NCBI GenBank assembly: GCA_016290595.1
Contig: JAEEUR010000016.1
Span: 1-35,593 of the forward strand
Direction: 5' to 3'
Origin: Lachnospiraceae bacterium
Lineage (GTDB): Bacteria > Bacillota > Clostridia > Lachnospirales > Lachnospiraceae
DNA length: 35,593 nt
Part shown: piece by piece, positions 23,858-30,675 of the stretch
Position numbering within the stretch: the stretch's first letter is position 1
Layout: every line of letters begins with the position of its first letter
The notes under the pieces: model-generated
What the model was told of the DNA's origin: nothing
The model's input: the letters and a program-made list of their open reading frames with translations, nothing else
The model's database searches: none
Position numbers and translations under genes: made by a program

Positions 23858-25414
23858 TCAGCGTTTGATCTGCCTGATGACATCAATTACGGTTCCGTCG
23901 CGGTATTCCACCACCGCTACGATCTTGTCGGTGCACTCGATGGGCTTCGGCGTGCCCACGATGGAGCGGGCCAGCTCGCAGAGATCCTGGATGTCGACGA
24001 GCTTCACGTTCGCCGCCGTCAGGTCTTCCTTCAGCTCCTCATAGTACTTGTGCTTCGGGTTCAGGGCTACGCCGGCTTCCGTGACGACCACGGCCACCGA
24101 GGTGCCGGGCGTGCAGCAGGTGAAGACCTTCGGCACGATGGACGGGGTCCGGCCGCGCACCACGGGCAGCGTCACGATGGAGATATCCGCGCCGTCCGCC
24201 ACGTCGGGGCCGCCGCCCAGGCCGCCCATCATCTCGCCGGAGGAGCCGGTCAGGATGTTGATGTTGAAGTCGGTATCGACTTCCAGGGCGCCCAGAACGC
24301 CGAAGTTCAGCTTATCCAGCATGCAGCCCTTGCTGTACATGTTGGAATAGACCGCGTTATCGATCTCGATAACGCCGGGGCATTCCACGATGGCTTTCGC
24401 CGCGACCGCGTCGAAGGACTGCGAGCAGGCCACGACCCGCACCTGGCCCTTCTTGTACATGTCGATGATGGCCGCCGGGATGCCGCCCAGCGCGAAGCTC
24501 GCGGTGATGCCGGCCTCTTCCATCCTCTCCGAAAGGAAGTTGGTGCAGGCGATCGCGATGGCGCCGGCGCCGGTCTGGAAGGAGAAGCCCTGCCTGAACA
24601 TCCGGGAGGCCGCGATCACGTCGACGGTCCGCTTAGCGATCATGAGGTCGCGCGGGTTCTTGGTGATGCGGGCTGCGCCGGCGCCGATCTTCGCGGGATC
24701 GCCGGCCTGGTCCACCTTGACCACGTAGTCCACGTACTGCTGCGAGATGCTGATGGGGGCGCAGGGGTAATCGACCAGGTTGTCGGTCACGATGACGACC
24801 TTGCCCGCGTTGTGGGCATCCACGAAGGCGTAGCCCATGGAGCCGCAGGCGTTCGGGCCGATCTGGCCGGTCGCGTTGCCGTACTCATCGGCGGCGGAGG
24901 CGCCCAGGAAGGCCACGTCGATCATCAGATCGCCGCTCTCGATGGCGCGCGGACGGGAGCCGTGCGGCCGCAGGATGACGGGATTCTCCATCAGGCCGTC
25001 GATGACCGCATCGCCCAGCTCGCCGCGGATGCCGCTGGCTTCGATATTCGTAATGGTGCCGTCCTTCACGAATTCCGTGACGGACGGGTTCTTGATGTTG
25101 ACGACCGCGCTCGGCGCGAAGCGCAGGTTCTTGATGCCGAGACCCCGGATCGCGGTCAGCACCTGGCCGATGACCATATCGCCTTCACGGAAGCAGTGAT
25201 GGAAGGAGATGGTCATGCCGTCCTTCAGGCCGCAGGCCTTGATAGCGTCTTCCAGCGTGGGCAGCAGCTTGGTCCCGGATTCGGGACGCAGGGAAGGGCG
25301 GCGTTTGGAGACCACCGGCGGCAGATCATCGACCGCCTTGCCGATCCCCATGAAAGGCTTAACGACGTAATTGCCGATCTTTTCGGGAAGTTCACGTCCT
25401 ACTGCATTGATCAT
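23858..25414 (-). CDS. citF: Citrate lyase alpha subunit (citrate:acetyl-ACP transferase)
   Basis: The 518-residue subunit (E. coli CitF 510) swaps the acetyl group on the acyl-carrier subunit for the substrate acid, giving citryl-ACP (or a relative) plus acetate. The sequence opens MINAVGRELPEKIGNY, as CitF proteins do, and carries SFHHCFREGD, GGLGGGPDVADGA and PGTSVAVVVTEAGVALNP, all conserved in the alpha subunit. GGGAGG precedes the ATG; it lies 15 bases after citE. The family also contains citramalate lyase alpha subunits, which are hard to separate by eye. Part of citD-citE-citF at the head of the LysR-linked operon. Confidence 0.92.
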   Translation of the reverse strand: MINAVGRELPEKIGNYVVKPFMGIGKAVDDLPPVVSKRRPSLRPESGTKLLPTLEDAIKACGLKDGMTISFHHCFREGDMVIGQVLTAIRGLGIKNLRFAPSAVVNIKNPSVTEFVKDGTITNIEASGIRGELGDAVIDGLMENPVILRPHGSRPRAIESGDLMIDVAFLGASAADEYGNATGQIGPNACGSMGYAFVDAHNAGKVVIVTDNLVDYPCAPISISQQYVDYVVKVDQAGDPAKIGAGAARITKNPRDLMIAKRTVDVIAASRMFRQGFSFQTGAGAIAIACTNFLSERMEEAGITASFALGGIPAAIIDMYKKGQVRVVACSQSFDAVAAKAIVECPGVIEIDNAVYSNMYSKGCMLDKLNFGVLGALEVDTDFNINILTGSSGEMMGGLGGGPDVADGADISIVTLPVVRGRTPSIVPKVFTCCTPGTSVAVVVTEAGVALNPKHKYYEELKEDLTAANVKLVDIQDLCELARSIVGTPKPIECTDKIVAVVEYRDGTVIDVIRQIKR

Positions 25415-25429
25415 AGCCCTTTTCCTCCC

Positions 25430-26314
25430 TTACACGTTGATGCCGGCGGCTCTTGCCTGCGCCAGCGTGGTCTGCGCGCGAAGCTCCATGGGCTTGTCGA
25501 TCATATCGCCGCCCAGGGTAACGGCGCCTTTATGCTGTCTCTTGCCTTCTTCGACCGCGGCCAGCACGCGGAGCGCGTAGTTGATCTCCTTCTTGCTGGG
25601 GGTGAAGGCGGCGTTGACCACGTCCACCTGACGGGGATGCACCACCGTCTTGCCGTCGAAGCCCAGGTTCCGGGTCAGCTTCACGTCTTCCTTTAAGCCT
25701 TCCACGTCGTTGATGTCGGAGAAGACCGCGTCGATGGCTTCCACGCCGGCGGCGCGGCAGGCCATCAGGATGGCGTTGCGGGCGTAGAAGATCTCCAGGG
25801 AGGCCTTCGTGCGGGCCGCCTTCATGCTGGCGGTAAAGTCCTCCGCGCCGAGCGCGAGGGCCACCACGCGGGGATCCGATTCCGCGATCTCGCGGGCGTT
25901 CAGGACGCCCAGATACGACTCGATATTGCACCAGAGCTCAATGGAGCCCTCCTCGATGCCGGCCGCCTTTTCGATCTCGCTGATGCGCTTTGCGATCTTC
26001 TGCACCTCATACGCGTGCTCCACCTTCGGGATGCGGATCGCATCCGGGCAAGCCCGGACGGCCGCTTCCAGATCCTCGTCGATATACTCGGAATAGATGC
26101 CGTTCACGCGGATGATGACGTACTTGCCGACGGGGCGCTGATATTTGACCAGGTTGTAGACCAGGAGACGGGCCGCGTCCTTTTCCTGTACGGGCACCGA
26201 GTCCTCCAGATCGTAAACCAGGCAGTCCTCATTGTAAAAGCGCGCCTGGAGCAGGTTGACGGGGCTGGCGCCGCTGGCGTAAAGAGAGGTCCGTTTTAAT
26301 GCGATCTTTCCCAT
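25430..26314 (-). CDS. citE: Citrate lyase beta subunit (citryl-ACP lyase) family
   Basis: A 294-residue HpcH/HpaI-type TIM barrel that cleaves the ACP-bound hydroxy acid into acetyl-ACP and a 2-oxo acid (oxaloacetate from citrate, pyruvate from citramalate). VYDLEDSVPVQEKDAAR, RVNG, NIESYLGVLNAREIA, LGAEDFTASM and FDGKTVVHPRQVD match CitE throughout, including the acidic metal ligands (Glu in IES, Asp in AED). The first loop is divergent: CitE normally reads SMLFVPGANAAM, here TSLYASGASPVN. Start ATG overlaps the citD stop (TAATG). Placed in the complex with CitD and CitF. Substrate other than citrate is possible. Confidence 0.9.
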   Translation of the reverse strand: MGKIALKRTSLYASGASPVNLLQARFYNEDCLVYDLEDSVPVQEKDAARLLVYNLVKYQRPVGKYVIIRVNGIYSEYIDEDLEAAVRACPDAIRIPKVEHAYEVQKIAKRISEIEKAAGIEEGSIELWCNIESYLGVLNAREIAESDPRVVALALGAEDFTASMKAARTKASLEIFYARNAILMACRAAGVEAIDAVFSDINDVEGLKEDVKLTRNLGFDGKTVVHPRQVDVVNAAFTPSKKEINYALRVLAAVEEGKRQHKGAVTLGGDMIDKPMELRAQTTLAQARAAGINV

Positions 26315-26610
26315 TACTTATCTTCTCCCTTCCAGTTAAAGCCCTCGCCCGAGGCGCGGCAGATGGCTGCCTGCACGCGGGCGCGGATGACGCAGTCAAT
26401 GGCCCCCTTATCCACCAGGAATACTTCTGCATCCCGGATCCCGAAATCGGAGAAAACCTCCTGAACGGTGGCGCGGATCTGATCGCCGAACGTCGTTAGG
26501 ACGTTGCTCTGAAGATGGATCACCAGGCCCTGCCCTTCGGCAGGCTTGACCGTGACCATCACGTCGCTGGATTCCATCGTACCGGCGACCGCAGTCTGTT
26601 TGATGTTCAA
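26314..26610 (-). CDS. citD: Citrate lyase acyl carrier protein (gamma subunit)
   Basis: A 98-residue carrier bearing the 2'-(5''-phosphoribosyl)-3'-dephospho-CoA group that shuttles acyl groups between CitF and CitE. I choose the TTG at 26610 rather than the track's ATG at 26616: GGAGG stands an ideal seven bases before TTG but only about one base from the ATG; the protein then starts MNIKQTAVAGTMESSD, matching E. coli MKINQPAVAGTLESGD, and the modified serine falls at Ser14 exactly as in E. coli. DKGAIDCVIRARVQAAICRASG is the conserved C-terminal half. First gene of the operon, behind an unusual promoter. CitG, CitX and CitC, encoded at 30001-32601, would make, attach and acetylate its cofactor. 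Confidence 0.93.
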   Translation of the reverse strand: MNIKQTAVAGTMESSDVMVTVKPAEGQGLVIHLQSNVLTTFGDQIRATVQEVFSDFGIRDAEVFLVDKGAIDCVIRARVQAAICRASGEGFNWKGEDK

Positions 26611-26647
26611 AGCCATCCCTCCCTTCTGAAATTGTTTATTTTTCGCT

Positions 26648-26662
26648 GATCTGTTTAAGATC
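26648..26662. promoter_or_regulatory. Dyad in the citD leader
   Basis: GATCT-GTTTA-AGATC is a perfect 5-bp dyad about 10-25 bases downstream of the predicted citD transcription start. It could be an operator; it has no terminator features. Confidence 0.3.
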
Positions 26663-26679
26663 CTGTTGTCCTATTTTGG

Positions 26680-26725
26680 ATTATATCACTTTATAACGGC
26701 TTTTCCATTGCCAAACATCTTTTCC
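26680..26725 (-). promoter_or_regulatory. citD promoter with GGAAAAG direct repeat
   Basis: Leftward: GGAAAAG (26719-26725), 12 bases, GGAAAAG (26700-26706), 14 bases, perfect TATAAT (26680-26685). There is no TTGACA-like -35, typical of an activated promoter. The same GGAAAAG-N13-GGAAAAG-N14 layout precedes the Ldh2 gene (29794-29840). Confidence 0.65.
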
Positions 26726-26733
26726 TGAATAAC

Positions 26734-26762
26734 TTGCATCTTACGCAGGAAGGGGTTATAAT
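26734..26762 (+). promoter_or_regulatory. lysR promoter with T-N11-A box
   Basis: TTGCAT (26734-26739), 17 bases and a perfect TATAAT (26757-26762). The LysR-type box TGCATCTTACGCA (26735-26747; TGC-N7-GCA) covers the -35 and is centred about 68 bases upstream of the predicted citD start, the usual recognition position for divergent activation and self-repression. Confidence 0.65.
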
Positions 26763-26806
26763 AGGTTCACGCTTCCGGTTTTTGCCCCGGGAAAGGAGAC
26801 TCTCTT

Positions 26807-27691
26807 ATGGAATTCCTTCAGCTGACCTATTTCAAGACCGTCGCGGAATACGGCAAGATCGTTACCGCCGCGGAGGCGCTGTACATCACGCCTCCCGCTT
26901 TGAGCGCGTCCATCTCCCGTCTGGAAAAGGAACTGGGCATGAAGCTTTTTGTCCGCACCAACAACAGCATTTCCCTGAACGCCCAGGGAGAGATCTTTCT
27001 GCGCTACGCGAACCAGATCCTAAGCAGCGTGGACAACGCCAAGCTGGAACTGGAGCAGTCCATTCACGAGAAAGAGCCGCATATCCGGCTGGCCATGACG
27101 CTCTCCCATCCGTGGATCAACCTGCTGTCCGCTTTTTCTCAGGATTACCCGCACATTACGCTGTCCAACACGACCTTAAAGCTTTCGCAGGTGCCGAAAT
27201 CCAATCTTTACCCCCGCTATAACTTTCTCTTTACGGAGGAGCGCACCGTGCAGAGCACGCATTTCGACTCCATCCCGCTGGTCGTCGGCGACAAGCCGCT
27301 GCTGATGGTCTCCCCGTCCAATCCGCTGGCCCGGCTCCCCTACGTGGATCTGCGCGATCTGAAGAACGAGACCTTCCTCCTGAACGTTGCCGACACCTCC
27401 TTAAACGAGATGGCCCGCACGCTCCTCTCCATGGCCGGCATCCCCGCTACCAACGTTTACGAGTATTCCTACATGGTGCGGCGCCGCATGGTCTTAAACG
27501 GCCAGGGCATTTCCTTCAGTACGGTCGTCAGCGCGCACGGCGAGGATACCGACCTCTGCTTCGTGCCGATCGCCTTCCCCTTCTTCCGCCAGACCCACCG
27601 GATCTTCTGGGACAAGGACCGCAAGCTCTCGCCGGAGGGCGAAGCCTTCCTGGAGTACGCCAAGGATTATTTCAGCGTCAGCGAGCAGTAA
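26807..27691 (+). CDS. LysR-family transcriptional regulator
   Basis: A 294-residue LTTR, probably the activator of the divergent citDEF operon. The N-terminal winged helix-turn-helix is clear: FLQLTYFKTVAEYGKIVTAA, then LYITPPALSASISRLEKELG (residues about 24-43) and LFVRTNNSISLNAQG. Residues 90-290 are the periplasmic-binding-protein-like effector domain. Family members usually control an adjacent divergent operon and respond to its substrate or an intermediate. AAAGGAG lies 9-10 bases before ATG. An intrinsic terminator follows. Effector unknown. Confidence 0.9.
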   Translation: MEFLQLTYFKTVAEYGKIVTAAEALYITPPALSASISRLEKELGMKLFVRTNNSISLNAQGEIFLRYANQILSSVDNAKLELEQSIHEKEPHIRLAMTLSHPWINLLSAFSQDYPHITLSNTTLKLSQVPKSNLYPRYNFLFTEERTVQSTHFDSIPLVVGDKPLLMVSPSNPLARLPYVDLRDLKNETFLLNVADTSLNEMARTLLSMAGIPATNVYEYSYMVRRRMVLNGQGISFSTVVSAHGEDTDLCFVPIAFPFFRQTHRIFWDKDRKLSPEGEAFLEYAKDYFSVSEQ

Positions 27692-27711
27692 ACGCCGCCG
27701 CCGCTTCATCT

Positions 27712-27736
27712 GTCCGCCCTACGGGCGGACTTTTTT
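27712..27736. terminator. Terminator between lysR and the beta-HAD gene
   Basis: GTCCGCCC-TAC-GGGCGGAC followed by TTTTTT terminates rightward lysR transcription. The left arm overlaps the last codons of the convergent beta-HAD gene. Confidence 0.8.
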
Positions 27737-28585
27737 GATCCATTCCAGCGCGCCCTTCCAGGTCTTGGGGCGCTCGCCCGTGATTTTATTCTTTAAGTCC
27801 AGCCGGCCGATGTCGCGCAGCTTCTCCGCAGCGGCCAGGGTCAGGCCCGGATCCAGGCCCGCGTCCTCCAGCATGCCGGCCGCCATCTCCAGCTCGTCCG
27901 CCCGGCGGGCCGCATGGATGATGCCGCCGCTGATACGTCCGTTCATGCCGGTGATGAAATCCTTTCCGTCCATGGTCTCGGCCAGGCTCTGCATCACGTA
28001 ATCTTCCACGCCGTAGGCCGCCGCTCCTTCGATCATGTCGAAGGCGATGGCCAGATGCGCCTTGGTGTACAGCGAGCGCAGCATCTTGATGGCGCTGGCT
28101 TCGCCGGGCTTCTCCCCGACCTTTTCCACGTTCGGCAGGAAGGCCGCCGTGCGTTTTAAGAATTCATCCGCGCCGGTCCCGCTCACCACGATATTGACCT
28201 TGTTGCGGAATTTGGGCAGGCCGTCCAGCATGGCGGCATCCGCAAACAGGGCGCCGCTCTTCTCGATGATCTCGGCGGCTTCCTCCATCAGCTTCGGCGC
28301 GGCGGAACTCAAGTCTGCATACAGCTGGCCCGGCTTTAAGTAAGGTGCCATGGCCCGCGCCGTCGGCACGGCCGCCGTGTTCGGCGTCATGCAGAAGATG
28401 GTGTCGCAGAGCGCCGCCATCTCCTCGTAGGAGCTGCAGCGGATCACCCCCGCGTCCTCCGGTTTTCCCTTGTAGGAGAAGGTCCGCGAGCAGGCCGCCT
28501 GCACCAGATCGGGCAGCTTCAGTTCGGCAACGCCGCAGCTCATCGCATAGGCGGCTTCTCCGTATCCGATATATCCCAGCTTCAT
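27719..28585 (-). CDS. Beta-hydroxyacid dehydrogenase family (6PGDH-like, DUF1932-type C-terminus)
   Basis: A 288-residue NAD(P)-dependent dehydrogenase. Start at ATG 28585 (MKLGYIGYGEAAYAMSCG), which overlaps the Ldh2 stop (ATGA); the track's longer form would lie within Ldh2. GYIGYGEAAYAM is the nucleotide-binding GxGxxA loop; the helical C-terminal half (SAIKMLRSLYTKAHLAIAFD, quoted in part) contains the expected catalytic Lys and resembles the DUF1932 domain of phosphogluconate-dehydrogenase-like proteins. It probably oxidises or reduces a 3-hydroxy acid. Cotranscribed with Ldh2 from a promoter that shares its architecture with the citD promoter, so it likely serves the same pathway. Confidence 0.82.
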   Translation of the reverse strand: MKLGYIGYGEAAYAMSCGVAELKLPDLVQAACSRTFSYKGKPEDAGVIRCSSYEEMAALCDTIFCMTPNTAAVPTARAMAPYLKPGQLYADLSSAAPKLMEEAAEIIEKSGALFADAAMLDGLPKFRNKVNIVVSGTGADEFLKRTAAFLPNVEKVGEKPGEASAIKMLRSLYTKAHLAIAFDMIEGAAAYGVEDYVMQSLAETMDGKDFITGMNGRISGGIIHAARRADELEMAAGMLEDAGLDPGLTLAAAEKLRDIGRLDLKNKITGERPKTWKGALEWIKKVRP

Positions 28586-29679
28586 TTCTTTAAGAAATCC
28601 TCCTCCGTCTCTTCCCACACGTACTGCTGCGGATCCAGATCCAGTTTAAACTGCTCGCAGACGCCGCAGATCTCCTTCCAGGAGCCTTCTCCCATCAGGA
28701 TGCCGTGTTCTTTGTTGTACAGATATTTGCCGGCCTCCAGATCGCCCGGCATCAGGATCTTCGAAAAGCCCGGCGCCGGCTTGGAAGCGCGGATCTCGTC
28801 CAGAGCGGTCCTGATGCGTTTTTTGATCTCGGCCGGATCGCCGAAGGCCTTCAGATCCGCCGCCAGGAAGAAGTGTCCCACGCCGGGGCCGCCTTCGTGG
28901 CCTTCCTTCTGACCGTCGCGCAGATGGATGCCGTAGACCGCGCCGCTTAAGATGCCGCTCAGCATATCCACGAAGATTGCCAGGCCGGATCCTTTATGGC
29001 CGCCGAAGGGAAGCATGGTGCCCTTTAAGGCGACGGCCGGGTCCCGGGTCGGATTGCCGTCCGGATCCATGCACCATCCTTCGGGAAGCTGCTTGCCTTC
29101 GCGCTTGTAGTTCGAAACGTTCCCGCGGGCCGTCACGCTGCAGGCCACGTCCAGCACCAGCGGCTCGTCCCCTTCCGAGGGCAGTGCGATGCTGAAGGGG
29201 TTGGTTCCCAGCATGCCTTCCCGCCCGCCGAAGGGCGCCAGGTTCGGCATGCCGTTGGTGCAGGCAAAGCCGAGCATGTCCTGCCGAGCCGCCAGCAGCG
29301 GATAGTACGCCGCCATGCCGAAATGCGAGCTGTTTTTGACCGCGCAGATGCCGACGCCGTAGATCTTCGCCAGTTCCATGGCCTTTTCCATGGCGGCGGT
29401 CCCGACCAGGGAGCCGAATCCCGCGTCGCCGTCCAGAAGAGCGACCGCCGGCAGCGTCTGCGTAAAGGAAAGCCTGGGGTTCTGCGTCCAGTGCTCCTTG
29501 TGCGAGCGCTCCACGTAGGATTTCAGACGGACCGTTCCGTGCGAGGACACGCCCCGCAGATCCGCCTCCACGAGGCTGGCCGCGACCTTTTCCGCGTTTC
29601 CGGGATCCATGCCGTCAGCGGCAAAGACCGCCGCGCAGAGCTTCTCAAGCCCCTCCGGACTGATTCGATACGATTTCAT
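28582..29679 (-). CDS. Ldh2/MdhII-family malate/L-lactate (2-oxoacid) dehydrogenase
   Basis: 365 residues of the NAD(P)-dependent reductase family of ComC, AllD, YbiC and archaeal malate dehydrogenase, unrelated to Rossmann LDH. SSHGTVRLKSYVERS near 45-59, KNSSHFGMAAYYPLLA (with the catalytic His), FACTNG, GTNPFSIALP and GGHKGSGLAIFVDMLSG are the family landmarks. It would reduce a 2-oxo acid, for example oxaloacetate or pyruvate released by the citrate-lyase complex, or oxidise a 2-hydroxy acid. GGGAGGAAG precedes the ATG. First gene of a two-gene transcript with the beta-HAD gene. Confidence 0.88.
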   Translation of the reverse strand: MKSYRISPEGLEKLCAAVFAADGMDPGNAEKVAASLVEADLRGVSSHGTVRLKSYVERSHKEHWTQNPRLSFTQTLPAVALLDGDAGFGSLVGTAAMEKAMELAKIYGVGICAVKNSSHFGMAAYYPLLAARQDMLGFACTNGMPNLAPFGGREGMLGTNPFSIALPSEGDEPLVLDVACSVTARGNVSNYKREGKQLPEGWCMDPDGNPTRDPAVALKGTMLPFGGHKGSGLAIFVDMLSGILSGAVYGIHLRDGQKEGHEGGPGVGHFFLAADLKAFGDPAEIKKRIRTALDEIRASKPAPGFSKILMPGDLEAGKYLYNKEHGILMGEGSWKEICGVCEQFKLDLDPQQYVWEETEEDFLKK

Positions 29680-29793
29680 GACTCTTCCTCCCTGTCTCCT
29701 CTTATACGGTGCAAAGCGCCTTCCTGCCGAAGGCCTGTTTTTTCCGCGCCGAACGCCGGCAGATGGATCCTGCCGTCTTTTTGTTTCACTTCT

Positions 29794-29840
29794 ATGTTAT
29801 GGTGCCGTTCCGGCTTTTCCCGTGCCGATAAAGCTTTTCC
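29794..29840 (-). promoter_or_regulatory. Ldh2 promoter with GGAAAAG direct repeat
   Basis: Leftward: GGAAAAG (29834-29840), 13 bases, GGAAAAG (29814-29820), 14 bases, TAACAT (29794-29799) as -10. The spacing to -10 equals that at citD, and TGTTTGGC also occurs next to the repeats in both. The 321-base gap 29680-30000 holds this promoter, the citX terminator and about 115 bases of leader without a visible gene. Confidence 0.5.
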
Positions 29841-29938
29841 CCTTTGTCGCCAAACAGTATTAAGCTATTTTGCCGATTTCTTTTTTATAATAACATAGTA
29901 CGAGGGTTTCCCTGAAAAATCAACTATAAAAAGCAATA

Positions 29939-29966
29939 ATCTGCCTAACAGTTTTGTTAGGCAGAT
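29939..29966 (-). terminator. Terminator after citX
   Basis: ATCTGCCTAAC and GTTAGGCAGAT are perfect 11-bp arms around six bases, followed leftward by a T-rich stretch (TATTGCTTTTTATAG). It ends the MATE-MATE-citG-citC-citX run. Confidence 0.7.
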
Positions 29967-30000
29967 CACCGGTTTTCCGTTTATGATCCTTTTTGCTTTT

Positions 30001-30675
30001 TCAGACCTGTTCCGCGGGGGCCCAGAGCCCGTTTACAAAGGCCGCCACTTCTTCGGGCGAATGCCGCACGGCCGCCACGCACTCCGCCGCCGGGCGGCCG
30101 CAGAGAAAGCACCTTCGGGGCGGAAGGTCCAGTTCGGCGCGCCCTATAGGGACGCCTCCCTGCGCCGTAACGTCCAGATCCAGGATCCTGCCGCGCGGCC
30201 GCGTTTCTTCCTGCCTGACGCAGAAGCGCTTGACGGCCTTCGCTTTGCCTCCGCAGGGGAGGAAGACGGCCGGCCCGTCGGCGCCGTCCAGAGATTCCGG
30301 CGTCCCGGGCTCCAAGCCTTCAGCTTTGAGGCCGACGCGAAGGCGGGACAGCTCTTCTTCCAGAAGGATTTTGGCTTCGGGTCTCGTGCGGAGCGGCAGG
30401 GGCACGCAGAGCGTGGCCGAGATCAGGGAGGAGCTTTCCGCCGCGAGTTCCATCCGTTTCTGCCAGCGCGCTTCGCGGGCAGAAAGCATAGCCGCCAGGG
30501 CGGCAGGGTCAGGGACCTGATGTGCTTCCGCCCTTCGCTCCTCGCCCGGACCAAAACTTTTTTCGGACGGTGCGTTCGCAATGTCCTCAAAAAGTATTGT
30601 CCGGCTCGCGTCGCTCGGGTTATCTGATAAGCAAGAACATTCTTTTTCTTCTTTTACGATTCTTTTTTCACCCAC
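30001..30675 (-). CDS. citX: Holo-ACP synthase CitX (apo-citrate lyase phosphoribosyl-dephospho-CoA transferase)
   Basis: Attaches the prosthetic group made by CitG to Ser14 of CitD. The recognisable CitX core runs from LAAMLSAREARWQ (about residue 61) through GRILDLDV to LPPRRCFLCGRPAAECVAAVRHS, matching E. coli GRLWDIDV and [21 protein letters not shown]. The ORF opens with GTG at 30675 overlapping the citC stop, giving 224 residues against about 183 for E. coli CitX. The extra N-terminal stretch (about residues 20-45, RTILFEDIANAPSEKSFG) is translated from palindromic repeat C. No other good in-frame start precedes the core except ATG at the AMLS methionine, so either the repeat is translated as an N-terminal extension or the start is misread. 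The core is confident; the N-terminus is not. Confidence 0.82.
   Translation of the reverse strand: MGEKRIVKEEKECSCLSDNPSDASRTILFEDIANAPSEKSFGPGEERRAEAHQVPDPAALAAMLSAREARWQKRMELAAESSSLISATLCVPLPLRTRPEAKILLEEELSRLRVGLKAEGLEPGTPESLDGADGPAVFLPCGGKAKAVKRFCVRQEETRPRGRILDLDVTAQGGVPIGRAELDLPPRRCFLCGRPAAECVAAVRHSPEEVAAFVNGLWAPAEQV
30546..30604. repeat. Palindromic repeat, copy C, inside the citX 5' region
   Basis: CCGGACCAAAACTTTTTTCG (left arm start) pairs imperfectly with the right arm ending CAAAAAGTATTGTCCGG; TGCG/CGCA extends the stem near the loop. The flank AAAGTATTGTCCGGCTCGC is identical to copy B. Confidence 0.65.

Noticed and set aside
23687-25696. 669-residue ORF on the plus strand
   Set aside because: Antisense shadow of the U32-like, citF and citE genes; the sequence is His/Asp/Arg/Gly-rich low-complexity typical of a GC-rich opposite frame, with no family match.
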